Both the position numbers and the translations under genes were made by a program. From the NCBI GenBank assembly GCA_016946835.1, contig JACVTC010000108.1:152501-200000 (forward strand): 47,500 nt of DNA, written 5' to 3'. Source of the stretch: Neocallimastix lanati (nom. inval.). Its lineage: Eukaryota; Neocallimastigomycota; Neocallimastigomycetes; Neocallimastigales; Neocallimastigaceae. The notes beneath the pieces are model-generated. The model did no database searches and was not told the origin of the DNA. It saw nothing but the letters and a program-made list of their open reading frames with translations. Below, piece after piece: positions 13,521 through 26,435 of this stretch (positions are counted from its first letter, which is position 1; each line of letters opens with the position of its first letter).

Positions 13521-14276
13521 AAAAAAAATTAAAATAATAAAATATTAGTAAAATAAAAATAAAGAATAAAGAATTTTTCAAATTGCTAGTCCATTACAAA
13601 ATAATAATAATAATAATAATAATGTTGTATTATAACTATATATCATATTACCGAATTAAAGAATTGATGATTTTTTTGTTTTTGTTTTTGTTTTTGGTAG
13701 ACAAATTACTTATTTATTTCGTTTCATTACAAATTTCATATGTCAGTTGAAAGGATTTTTTTTTTTTTTTTTTTTTGGTAAAAAAAAAAATAATAATAAT
13801 AATATGACAAATTGTTCTATTATTGCATAAATAGTTTTATATTGATCATCATTTTTTAACCAAGATTTATTTAATATTTTATAATATTTAATTATATTTT
13901 TTTAAAAAAAAAGATTGAATTGTTAAATAATATTATTTCAATTCTTTTTATAATAATTAAAGTTACTATTTTATTTTACTAATTTAAAATATATATATAT
14001 TATTTATTTTTCGGGTGGATGACTTAATTTTTTTTTTTTTTATTTAATCTTCAAATTTTTTCTTAGTTGATATGGCCATTACTATAAAATATTTATGAAC
14101 CAAAAAAAAAAAAAAAAAAAATTATTATCAATAATATATCAATAATAGTAGATACTCATTAATTATTAGATTCGTTCTATCTTCACCAATTTTTTTTTTT
14201 AAAAAAAATATATATATTAACTTTTTTAAACCTTAAAATTTTTTCTTTATTAATTAATTTTTTCCATGTTAAATAC

Positions 14277-14313
<37 letters not shown>

Positions 14314-14460
14314 AATTTAAGCTTTTTAATTTCATTGGTTCATTTCCTTTTTTTAATAATAAATTAAATTATAGACCAATATATGGTATTTAATTAAAAA
14401 TTCAATAAACATTTTATATTTATTATTTCAAGATTATTAAAAAATAAAATAAAATAAAAT

Positions 14461-14707
14461 AAAATAAAATAACTAAACAATAGAATATAAATGTAAAGTA
14501 CAGATTGAATAAAATAAAATAACTAAATAGTAGAATATAAATGTAAAGTACAGATTGAATAAAATAAAATAACTAAATAGTAGAATATAAATGTAAAGTA
14601 CAGATTGAATAAAATAAAATAACTAAATAGAATATAAATGTAAAGTACAGATTGAATAAAATAAAATAACTAAATAGTAGAATATAAATGTAAAGTACAG
14701 ATTGAAT
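14461..14707. repeat. Five-copy 50-bp tandem repeat
   Basis: Units at 14461-14510, 14511-14560, 14561-14610, 14611-14657 and 14658-14707. The unit runs from AAAATAAAATAACTAAATAG to GTACAGATTGAAT. The fourth copy lacks one TAG triplet (47 bp) and the first has CAA for TAG. Near-identity suggests recent expansion. Confidence 0.95.
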
Positions 14708-14846
14708 AAAATAAAATAAAATAAAATAAAATAGAAATAAAAGTAAAAATGATAATAAAAAAATAACATTAATTATTATATGAGTAGAAAAGAAATTTTT
14801 TACTATTTATTTTTATAAAATTTTAAGCTTTATTTTAAATTTTTAA

Positions 14847-15046
14847 AATAAACAAAAAAGCAATAGAGAATTGAATAGCAAAAGATCTATTGAAGAATTC
14901 TTTAGAAATATTACAGAAATGGCTACAGGTAAAGTTTGGTCAACTTATAAAACATTAGATATTTAAATGAATATTGTGCTAAAGATATCAGAGAAGCTAC
15001 ACTTTTAAGAAGTTCATTAATATTAAATAACCTTTTAAGTACTTAG
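14847..15046 (+). pseudogene. Frameshifted coding-like remnant, family unknown
   Basis: One frame reads about 40 residues ending ...EEFFRNITEMATGKVWSTY and stops at 14964. Another frame overlaps it and reads LNEYCAKDIREATLLRSSLI from 14963 to a stop at 15044. Amino-acid composition and base composition differ from the surrounding A/T tracts, so the two halves may be one gene fragment broken by a frameshift. No start, signal or family could be recognised; a decayed mobile-element protein is possible but unproven. Confidence 0.35.
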
Positions 15047-15988
15047 TTTCAATAATTATCTATATACATATTTTTTTTTTTTTTTGAAACATATTATTAT
15101 TATCAAAAGAGCATATAGAAATATATATATATATATATATTTAAAAATTACAAAAAAAAAGTTTTAATAAATCATTGATAAATATAGCATTATTATTATA
15201 ACTTCTTCCATTATAATTATTATCATAAATGAATAATTTTATTATTACTTTCATATTCAACTTCTGTGAGGCATAAGGTTAAATAATAATGTTAATATAG
15301 TGATTCAGAGCTCTAGGGGGAGAGAATATTATTTAATTTGACTTACTCATACAATAATACATTTTCTCTAGCCTTTCAATTAACTTATTCTCTCTTTTTT
15401 TTTTATACTCTATTTCCTTTCCTATCTTTGCTTGAATTGTTTATATATTAAATCTAAAAAATATTTTATTTTTCCTTTTATTGTTATTAGCAATATTGAT
15501 GCTTGTTAATTTTTAATCATTATTATTACAAATATATAATAATTTTTTTTACACGACTATTATTATAATCAAAAGTTATTTATATTTAAATTGAATATAT
15601 ATATAGAAATATATATAAATAAATAATTAAATATATATATATCAGGATTCATAACTATATAATTAAATTATATATGAAGAAAAAGAGAAAATTTGATATT
15701 TATTGGAACATATCATAAAAAAAAAATTATTATATTTATTATTAATCATATATTTATAAATTTTTTCTTAAAATCCTTCTTTAATATATATTTATTAAAA
15801 TAAATTATATTTTCTAAAATATATTTTTAATATAATATATTTTAAGGATTAGAAATTATAATTTTTTTTTAAAAAAATTTTAAAATATATTAACATATTA
15901 TTACCTCAATTTAAATATATATAATGATAATTTATTTATTAACATATTAATCTATTATTTGATTGGTAAAAAGTCAAATTTTATTTTT

Positions 15989-16039
<51 letters not shown>

Positions 16040-16191
16040 ATTTTAAACTTTTTTTTCATTTTATATCATATCATTTCATTTTTTTTTTATTTTTTTTTTT
16101 TTTATCTTTAAGAAATTATTTATTTTAATTTTTTTTTATTATTCTTTACCCATTTATTATTTATTGAAATAAATAAAATAAATAAATCACC

Positions 16192-17148
16192 ATGGCTCCA
16201 ATGAAAAAAAAGGTATTATATTGTTCAAAACATTTTAATTTATAAAAAAAAAATTATTAATTTGAATTTAGTTTGAACTAAAACCAAGAAAATTTAGTAA
16301 AAAATATATAAATCGACGAAAAAAATTTTTTATGTGATAACGTATGAAATTAATATGAATATATTTAAAACAAACTAACCGCAAAATCAAAATATATGAA
16401 GTATAATAACAATAAATAAAAATAATTATAAATAAATTAATTAAATAAAAATAATAATAATAATAAAAAAAAAAAAGATAAATTGATATTTTTAAAATGA
16501 CATTTCTATAATTTCTTCTTATTAAGTAATTCAATAATTTCATATTTTCTCTTAAAATCTAAAAAAAAAAAAAAAAAAAAAAAAAAGGAGGAGATTTTAA
16601 TAATTTTAAATACTGATTTTATTTAATTATAGAGATTTTTTTAATCTTTTATATAATTACATTATTTTATTTTATTAATATAAGTTGAATTTAACTTTTT
16701 TTTATTTATTTATTTATTTATTTATTTATATTTGATTATTTAAATAAAAGGGAGAACGCGGGGCAGCCGCTAATTACATTACTCGTAATAGAGCTATTAA
16801 AAAATTACAAATTTCTCTTGCAGATTTCAGACGTTTATGTATTTTAAAGGGGATCTATCCAAGAGAACCAAAAAATAAAAAGAAGGTTAATAAGGGATCT
16901 ACAGCTCCAAGAACTTTCTATTATGTTAAAGATATTAAATATTTAGCACATGAACCAATTCTTGAAAAATTCAGAGAATACAAAAGTTTTGCTAAAAAGC
17001 TTAAGAAAGCTTTAGGTAAAAAAGAATTTGACAGTGCTAAAACTTTAGAAGAAAATAAACCAGAATATACATTAGATCATTTAGTTAAAGAAAGGTTAAT
17101 ATAAATATAAATATAAATATATTTATTTTATTATTATTATTATAGAAG

Positions 17149-17182
<34 letters not shown>

Positions 17183-17687
17183 TTGATTTCATATTTTTAT
17201 ACAATGTTATTTTTATAACTTTTTTCAACTTAATGCAATAACATATTTTAATAATATATTATTAAATATATAATTATTTATATCAATGATAATATATAAA
17301 ATAATAATTTATTTTTTCAAAAAAAAAAAAAAAATTAATATAATACCCATTATATCAATAATTACGTAATAACAAAATTGTAAAAAATTAATCGTAAAAA
17401 ATAATAGATATCCAACTTTCATTGATGCACTCAGAGATCTTGATGATGCTTTATCTATGATTTTCCTTTTCAGTACTCTTCCAGCTAATGATAAAATTAA
17501 ATACAAAACTGTTGAAAATTGTAAACGTTTATCAGCTGAATTCCAACACTATGTTGTTATTAGTAGAAGTTTAAAGAAAACATTCCTTAGTATTAAGGGT
17601 ATTTATTATCAAGCTGAAATCAGAGGTCAAGATATTACCTGGATTGTTCCATATCAATTTAGTCAACAAGTATGTTAACAATATATA

Positions 17688-17735
<48 letters not shown>

Positions 17736-19126
17736 AGATAATTATCTTATAAAATTTTTATTAAATAATCCAATCTATTAAATATATTATTTAAATTTAC
17801 CTACTATTATATATATATAAATTTTATATTTTAAATATTGAAATTAATACGAATTAAAAAAAAAAAAAAAAAAAATAATTTATCAATTTTTTTTTTATTT
17901 AAAAGGTTCCAACTGATGTTGATTTACGTGTTATGATGACTTTCTTAGAATTCTATCAAACTTTATTAGGTTTTGTAAATTACAAGTTATACACTGACAT
18001 GAACCTTATTTACCCACCAAAGATTGATATTAAAAAAGATGAAGGTAATGCTGGTTTAACTGCTTATATTGTTGAAACTACTGAAGGAACAGATATTCTT
18101 AAAAATATTAAAGAAAAATCGGAACAGCAAGAAGAAAATGTTGGCCAGGAAAAGATGAAGGAATATCAAAAAAGAATAAAGAATTTATCAGAAAATATGA
18201 ATATTGATAATGAAGAAAATGAAGATGAAGATGATGAAGAAGAAGAAACAGAAAATAATGAAGAGAAGGAAATTGCTTTTGAAAATCAAGATAAATCAGC
18301 TGAAAATGAAATTAGTGAAACTGATAAATTAATAAAGGAAACTCAATTAAGAGCTGAATTCCAAAAACTTTTCGAAAATTGTGTCTTCTATTTAGCAAGA
18401 GAAGTTCCAAAATATTCTTTAGAATTTGTTATAAAAGCCTTTGGTGGTAAGGTTGGATGGGATTCTAGTGTATCTGTTGGTTCTACTATTAAAGAAAATG
18501 ATCCATCAATAACACATTATATCTGTGATAGACCAAAACAAGATCACATTTTCTTACATGGTGTATATGTTCAACCACAATGGGTATACGATTGCATTAA
18601 TGCTAAGAAACTTTTAAATACCTCTAATTACTACCCAGGAGAAACGCTTCCACCACACTTATCACCATTTGTTAAACTTTCTGAAACTGATTATAACCCA
18701 GAAGAAGAAATTGATGAAGATGAAATTATGGAAGATTCTGAAGAAGTTTCTGGTACTACTAAGTCTACTACTGAAGAAGAAGAAGAAGAAAACGAAGAAG
18801 AAGAAGAAGAATCTGATGAAGAAGAAGAGGAAGAAAAGAAGGAAGATGTTGAAGATGAAAACAAAAAGTTAGCTATGATTATGATGAGTAAGAAGGATAA
18901 GAGATTATACAACCAAATTCAATACTCTCGTAATAAGAAGGCTGCTGAGGTAATTAATTTAATTACTTTTTTTTTTTTTTTTTTTTCAAATTATTTTATT
19001 AATAATTTATATAAATAGTAGTATTATATATATATATATATATAATTAATATTTTAATAATTAATATAAATAGTATAATTTATAAATAAATAAATAAATA
19101 TAAATATTAATTTTAATATTAATTTA

Positions 19127-19165
<39 letters not shown>

Positions 19166-19216
19166 GAACAGGTTAATAAGTTAAAGAAGAAGAAGATAGC
19201 TCTTCAAAAGAAATAA
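16192..19216 (+). CDS. NOP7: Pescadillo homologue (NOP7/PES1), ribosome biogenesis factor
   Basis: Five exons join in phase: 16192-16212, 16751-17094, 17408-17669, 17906-18949 and 19172-19216, giving about 571 residues, close to yeast and human pescadillo. The seven-codon first exon (MAPMKKK) runs into [15 protein letters not shown], the family hallmark, followed by [20 protein letters not shown]. Exons 2-4 hold the pescadillo N-terminal domain, with [25 protein letters not shown] domain spans about residues 364-463 ([25 protein letters not shown]). Two acidic Glu/Asp stretches flank it, and the protein ends in a Lys-rich tail. In the PeBoW complex (with Erb1 and Ytm1) it matures the 60S subunit in the nucleolus. 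The start ATG follows AAATCACC. The acidic repeats create mirror-image open frames that are not genes. Confidence 0.95.
16213..16750 (+). other. Long first intron of the pescadillo gene
   Basis: A 538-nt intron after codon 7, GTATTA donor and AAAAG acceptor, phase 0. It holds only A/T-rich sequence, including a poly-A run at 16561-16586. A minus-strand open frame within it is low complexity and unlikely to be a gene. Confidence 0.8.
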
Positions 19217-19314
19217 ATATTTAATTAAAATTAAAAACTGTTATTATTAAAAAATAATAAAAAAAAATTTTTTTTTTTTCATTTTTTTTTTATCTTTAAT
19301 TTAATAATTATGGA

Positions 19315-19349
<35 letters not shown>

Positions 19350-19588
19350 CAATCTATTTTAATAATTTATAAATATTTTTTTTTTCCCTTAATTTTATTT
19401 AACTAATTAATTTAATAATATTTAATTCCTTGTTTTTAGAGAGTTATAATATACATACTAATACTATAAAATCAAATCAAAGCACTACAATTATATTTAT
19501 TATTTATAGAATAAAATATTTATATATATATATATATAAATAATAATAATAAAATATTATTTTATATAATAAATAATTATTAAATTAT

Positions 19589-19657
<69 letters not shown>

Positions 19658-20215
19658 TATTATTTTTTTATTTATTATTCATAAAATTTATGTATTTAAT
19701 TTTTTAATTTTTAATTATTTACTATTATTATTATTTTTAATAAAAAATATAAATATAAGATTATAATTATATGAATTCAAAAAACATAAAATAAAAAAAA
19801 AAAAAAAAAAAAAAAAAAAATAAATAAATAAACTAAAAAACTATTTTTGAATAAAAAAAAAAAAAAATTGTGCAAATATATATGTTATAGCTATTTTATA
19901 ATAATATATAAAAAAAAAAAAAATTTTTTTTTTAATAATTATATTTTTTTGGATATTATGCATATAAATATATTAAGTTATATTTATTTAATATTATTTC
20001 ATAGATAAATAAAAATAAAAAACCTTTTGGTTATGATATTATTAAAACTATTGAATAGAATAATAATAATAATAATAAAAATGTAAATGTTTCAAAAGAA
20101 GAAAAAAAAATAAAAAATAAAAAATGATAATATTATAAAAAAAAAAAAAAAGTACATACAAAAAAAAATTTTTTTAACTAAAATAATATTAGAAATGAAA
20201 TTAATTAAAAAGAAA

Positions 20216-20249
<34 letters not shown>

Positions 20250-20298
20250 GATATAAATAACCTTTTAGTAGTTTATTTAAATTAATTTATTTTTATAA

Positions 20299-20356
<58 letters not shown>

Positions 20357-20751
20357 TTTATTTTATTTTATTGAATAAAAATATTAAATATGTAATTAAT
20401 TCTTTTTATATATATATAACTTATAAAATTACTCATTCATTCATACTTTCATTATATATATTTTGATTATTTATATTCACTATCTTTTCTTTTTGAAATA
20501 TATATATATTTTTTATTTAATAATTTTTTAAATTGATCACTGATGTTATTTTTTGAATCTTTTTTTCTTATTTTTTTTTTTCTTATTCTTTATTATTTTA
20601 TTCAATTTATTCTTCATCTTTTTTTTTTTTTTTTTTTTTTTTTCTTTAATTAATTAATTATTTATTTATTTATTTATTAATATTATTATTATTATTATTA
20701 TTATTAAATTTATTATGGTTCAAAATAAAAAATAATAAGATAAAAAAAATA
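19217..20751. other. Convergent intergenic region with very long T tracts
   Basis: Lies between the 3' ends of the pescadillo gene (plus) and the FOX2-like gene (minus). It contains T runs of about 60 bases near 19591-19652 and about 53 bases near 20302-20354, A runs near 19796-19820, and (ATT)n. No gene or defined terminator is visible. Confidence 0.7.
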
Positions 20752-20971
20752 TTAAAGTTTTGCAATAATTGGTTTTGTTACAGCAAGGATACTATCTAAT
20801 TTCATAGCTAAAGCATGGTTACCCTTCAACTATTTATACATGATATATAATTATAATTATATTAATTAAATAGAAATATAATTATTATTAAAAATATATT
20901 AATTATTATTATTATTAAATATATATTAATCTATATAATTATTTTATTATCTATTATTTCATATTATTAAG

Positions 20972-21004
<33 letters not shown>

Positions 21005-21440
21005 TACCTTAATTTTACTTTGCATGTATGCCTTTTGACCAGTAATTTTCCTTGAAGCTAAATCTATTATAACATCATCTCTTGCAGCTACGATTAAATC
21101 AGCTCTTGATTGTGGTGGTTTACCGATACCAATACTTCCTTGTCCGTTCTTATAATCTATATACCATGTTTGACTTTCGCGTTTATCATTTCTTATATCA
21201 AATTGGAAAACAGCATTTATCTATATACAAAAAAAAAAGGATATAATTAAATAGATAAATATAAATATATACATATATATATAATTTATATTAATATTAT
21301 ATTTAAATTATTAACATTAAACTTATTAACAATTATTTATTTATATAATATTATATTATATTATATTATATTATATTATTTATATTATTATATTATTATA
21401 TATCTATATTCTATGTATAGGTATATTGCTATTTAAAAAA

Positions 21441-21473
<33 letters not shown>

Positions 21474-23432
21474 ATATTTCATTTATATATAGATTAAAAT
21501 AAATAAATAAATAACTTACATGTTCAGTTTTTTGTCTTCTTACTGAAGCTGGAGTAGCTTCTAATGTAGCCTTCAATTTTTCGAAAATCTTTGAGGCCTT
21601 AAAACCTTCAACAGTTAACCAACTCTTTTCTGGATCTGGCATAGCCAAACCAGCAATAGCTTGACCTTGAAGTTGTACAGCAGCATTAGAGATAACAATA
21701 ACATCTCTTTCTAAGGCCTTAACATTGAATAAAATCTTTGTACCATCTTGCCACATATTAGTTTGTAAAGTTTCACCTGGGAATACATGTGAAACAAAAT
21801 CAGCTTGAATAGATTTAATACTGGCGACATCACCATAACAGAAGGTTTGAATGATATGAAGAGTACTGATAGCTAAAACACAAAGACTTTGTAAAACTGG
21901 TGAATGGTAACCGGCAATAGAAGCCATAGCTGGATCAACATGTAATGGATTCTTATCACCAGATAAACGATAAAGAATAGCTTGATCTTCAGAAGTACGT
22001 TCTTTAACAATAGCATCAGGTTTTCTCTTTGGAATAGTAATAACTGTATTAGCTTTAGATCCTAAAGACTTTTCTGGGCAGTGATCATATTTATCAACAT
22101 GACGAAGAAGATGTTGGAATTCATTATAACAAATTTCATTACCATCTTTATCATATGTAGAGATAGCAGTAATTAAAACAGCACCCATCTTAGTCTTTAT
22201 GATATCAACAATTTTACCTTTTGAAACAACATTATCTTTTGGTTCGAATGTTTTATTTAATTCCATATAATGCTTTGTTTGTATTAAAGCTTCTGGTGAA
22301 AATATTGGTAAAACATTAGCAAGGTTCATTTTTGAGAAATAGTCCATAGCTGGAACAGTGGAGAAGGTTGGAAGAACCTTGAAATCAGGTGAATTTTCAT
22401 AAACATAGGATAGTTCCTTTTTGGTGATACCAACACCAATTGAATATAAGATAACATCTCTTTCATTGTAGTTGAAGTGTTCCTTAGCAAATTCAGAATT
22501 CTTAAGAGCTTCAATATCAATCTTTGAATCACTTTCTTCATTATTTTCAGCATTTTCTTGCTTGACAGGTTCTTTTTCTTCTGTATCTGGTGATTCATCA
22601 ACATTCTTTAAGTTTACTTGCATTTGAGCAGTAGATTCCTCAATAGATGTTGGGTAGGTATCACGACCATCTTCAAAGTTAATAATATCACGCCATCTAG
22701 TAGCGATACTTTCTGGATATAATAATTTATTGATAGCAAAAGAAGCACCACCACTACGTTGCCAACGTAAACGAGCAACCCAACAACTACCTACTTCATA
22801 GATACCACCAGTAGCATTACAAGATTCATGAGTAAGGAAACTAATAAGTGGAGCAGTATATTCTGGTTTAAGTAATTCAACCATTTCTTGTGGCATAATA
22901 GTAGCTGTCATTCTAGTACCAGCATTTGGAGCAACACTATTTACAGTAATATTATACTCTTTACCTTCTAAAGCTAATGCATTAGTGAGACCAATAACAC
23001 CAGATTTAGCAGCAGCATAATTAGATTGACCAAAGTTACCAAAAAGACCAGCCGCAGAAGTAATATTAATAATTCTACCATACTTTTGTTTCATCATGTA
23101 TGGCCAAGCAGCTCTTGTAACCTTATAAGTACCCTTTAAGTGAACTCTATATGTCATCATCCAATCAGTATCAGTCATTCTACCAAAAGATCTATCTCTT
23201 AAAATACCAGCATTATTAATAATAATATCAACACGACCAAAGTTCTTAATAGCGGTTTCAACAATCTTTTCACCTTCTTCAACAGAATCATAAGACGGAA
23301 CAGCAATACCACCCATTTGCTTAATTTCTTCAACAACACTATCAGCAACTATTTTTTTTTAATAATAATAATAATATAAATATATATAATAATAAATATA
23401 TATTAAAGAAATATTTTGAATTGATATATTAT

Positions 23433-23463
<31 letters not shown>

Positions 23464-23595
23464 GTAATGTATCAATTTTCAACAAAATATGTCGTATATA
23501 GTAATATTATTTTTATTTCATCATTTTTTATTGCATATTGATGATTGATTAATTTACCAATAAAATTTATTATTTTTTTTTTATATTATTATTAT

Positions 23596-23670
<75 letters not shown>

Positions 23671-26435
23671 TTTTTTTTTTTTTTTAGATTATAAAAATAG
23701 TAATATATTATTAACATTATTAATATTATTAATAATATAAAATAATGAATAATTATTAAAATAAGTATTATTATTATTATTACTATTATTATTTTAATCT
23801 ATATCGTTTATATATTATTTATTATTTATTCTATCTTATTATATTATTTTATTTTATTTTATTATTTTATTTTATAAGAATTTCTATTATTATTAAATAC
23901 TAATTCAATTCAAATTACCTTGAGTGTTAGCACCTCTACCACGTAAAAGGACACCTAAATCATTAACAACAACAGAAGCACCTAATTTAGCAAAATGTTT
24001 AGCGTAAGCACGACCTAGACCTAATACATTCCATTAAAATTGTAATTATATAATAAATAGGAATAAAAAAAAAATTTCATTATAAAATAATAATAATAAA
24101 ATTAATAATACATTATAATATATATATATTAATAATGTTTTTTATGAAAAAAAAATGTTATGAAATTTTTATTGTATACATACCACCACCAGCACCAGTA
24201 ATAATAACAACCTTACCCTTGAAGGATAAATCACCAACAGATTCATTATTAGATGGCATGGCAACAGATTTTTCTAAAAGTCTGAACCAATCGTTATCTA
24301 ATGCAGAAGTTGGATAATCACTTTGGTTAAAGTCATTAATTTCATTCCATTTAGCAGCAACTGCACCTGGAGTAAAGGTTTCACCAGCCTTAAATACAGA
24401 ACCTTGTGATCTTTCCCATCTCAACTTACCAATATAACCAGCACCCGCTTCAAAGTGAGAACCATTTTCTCGAGTCTTTTCATGAGTAAGGAAAACTAAG
24501 AGTGGTGATAAAAATTCTGGCTTTACAACTTGAACAGATTTATCCTTAATAGAGGCATCATAATTTAAAGCAACATATGGTGAAACACAATTACAGTAAA
24601 TATTGTATCTATAACCTTCTCTAGCTAAAGATAAAGTAAAGCCATGTAAAGCCATTTTTGCTATTTAAAAAAAAAATTTCATTCATTATTGATTATTAAT
24701 GATTACATATATTTTTTAAATTGAATTATTTATATACAACAGTAATTATATTTGTGATTGTGATAGATAATATTATTAAATTTTTGAAAAATAATATTTA
24801 ATAACATAATTATTTTGAATATTTCAAATTTCGTGAATTAATTATACGTATTTTATAAATATAGTTCAAATATTTTAAAGAGATATATTTTTACAAATTA
24901 TGTTTAAATATTATATATATATATATATAGTAATAATAAAAAATAATAATTTAATTAATATAATAAAAAAATAATAATATTAATAATAATAATGATAATA
25001 ATGATAAAACTTTTTATTTCAATAGTTATTATATATTTTACCTGAGGAGTAATTAGTTTGACCATAACTACCATAAAGACCTGCTGCAGAAACAATATTA
25101 ATAATTCTACCGTACTTTTGTTTTTGCATAATTGGCCAAACAGCTTTAGTAACCTTATAAGCACCATCTTTTTAATGTCATTTCATAAATATTACATAAA
25201 CAATATTATCATATAAATAGTACAAATAGTAGGAAAAGGTTGATATCATTAAATTTTTATATAATAATAGAAATAAAATAAAGTATAAAAAAAAATTATG
25301 TATTAATAAAATTATTCCAAAAAATAATCAAACATATAATTTTAATATTTTTAATATTATAATTAATTTCTGTTGAAAAAAAATATAATAAAGCTACATA
25401 CGAAGATTAACATTATGAACATATTCCCAATCCTTATCAGACATTTCTTTGAAAGGTTTATTGCAAGTAACACTATTGATATAAAAATTAGTATTAAAAA
25501 AGAATATTCATTAAATATTTTAAACTTGTTTATCAAAAAGTTGGTATAAAGCCAATATTGTTGTAAATATTTAAATATTGTAAATAATTTATATACTGTT
25601 AATATAGAATTAAATAATTACCCAGCTATATTTTATAAATAAAAATTTTTTTATTTTCATTCATTCATATTAATTAAATTTTATCAATTTAATTAATTTG
25701 ATTATATTGGGTTGATAGGTTTTATACAAATAATTTTATATATAAAATATTATAATAGATATTTATAAAAATAATTAAAAATTTAAATTAATATTTCAAT
25801 GTTATAGATTAAAAAAAATATATTTATATATATTATACTTTTATAACATTAAAAAAAAAAAAAAAAAAAAAAAAGAATTTATTAAATAATTTTATAACAA
25901 ATATAATTAAATATAAACATCATTTATGTATTTATGTTATTATTTACCGTTATTAATTAAAATATCAACTCTTCCAAAAGCATTCATTGCAGCTTCAATG
26001 ATCTTATCACCATTTCCAATTGGTTCATAATTAGCAATAGCATGAAAACCAGCTTTAGTAATTTCACGAACAACATCATCGACTAGATATTTTGGTTGTC
26101 CATTATTATTAGATATGATTGCATTATCGTTTAAAACAAGAGTTGCACCTCGAGAAGCAAATAAGAATGCATGGGCTCGACCAAAGCCTTTTTAATTAAT
26201 AAGTAAAGAATATTATTTTTTTATTTTTTTTATTTTTTTTTTGGATTTAACATTATATAACAATGAATGTTACATGTTTTATTAAAATATGCATACAATA
26301 AAATCTATATTACAAAAAAATAAAATATAATAATAAAATTAAAATAAAATAATTAAATTAAAAAATGTATTTACCACCACCGGCACCGGTAATGACTACA
26401 ACACGTTCATCAAAACGTAAAGTTTCCTTAATCAT
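20752..26435 (-). CDS. FOX2: Peroxisomal multifunctional beta-oxidation enzyme (MFE-2/FOX2 type) with SCP2 domain
   Basis: Ten exons join in phase: 26375-26435, 25948-26187, 25622-25625 (4 nt), 25402-25472, 25042-25167, 24184-24660, 23919-24020, 21520-23348, 21008-21220 and 20752-20829; 1066 residues. Two short-chain dehydrogenase domains each have ITGAGGG, NNAG and YxxxK (second: Y471/K475). A hydratase-2 (MaoC-like) domain follows with [12 protein letters not shown] (822-833). The C-terminus is an SCP2-like lipid-binding domain ending in AKL, a PTS1-type signal. The family hydrates trans-2-enoyl-CoA and oxidises (3R)-3-hydroxyacyl-CoA in the peroxisome. Yeast Fox2 has the same 2x SDR + hydratase order but lacks SCP2. 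The start Met precedes [16 protein letters not shown], the expected distance from the nucleotide-binding loop. All visible catalytic motifs are intact. Confidence 0.94.
23349..23918 (-). other. Largest intron of the FOX2-like gene
   Basis: A 570-nt intron with GTAATT donor and ATAG acceptor, interrupting the start of the second dehydrogenase domain. It holds a T run near 23431-23463 and a long (ATT)n tract at about 23587-23670. No coding potential was seen. Confidence 0.8.
25622..25625 (-). CDS. FOX2: 4-nt microexon (CTGG) of the FOX2-like gene
   Basis: On the minus strand the context reads TATAG|CTGG|GTAATT. The preceding exon ends with one G after NN codons and the following exon starts with T before GTTACTTGC. 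Only with CTGG inserted does the join read GCT GGT, giving the conserved SDR motif NNAG and keeping frame. Flanking introns are 322 and 149 nt. Direct joining of the neighbours would shift the frame. Confidence 0.85.

Larger units (their letters stand above)
12688..16191. other. 3.5-kb intergenic region with repeats and a broken coding remnant
   Basis: Contains long poly-A and poly-T runs, a diverged direct duplication (13191-13310 and 13392-13520), a five-copy 50-bp tandem repeat (14461-14707) and a short frameshifted coding-like stretch (14847-15046), each listed separately. A T run of about fifty bases lies at about 15990-16033, shortly upstream of the pescadillo start. No intact gene was seen. 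Confidence 0.6.

Noticed and set aside
18669-18912. Lys-rich and Ser-rich frames inside the pescadillo gene
   Set aside because: Alternate readings of GAA repeats that code the acidic tail of pescadillo.
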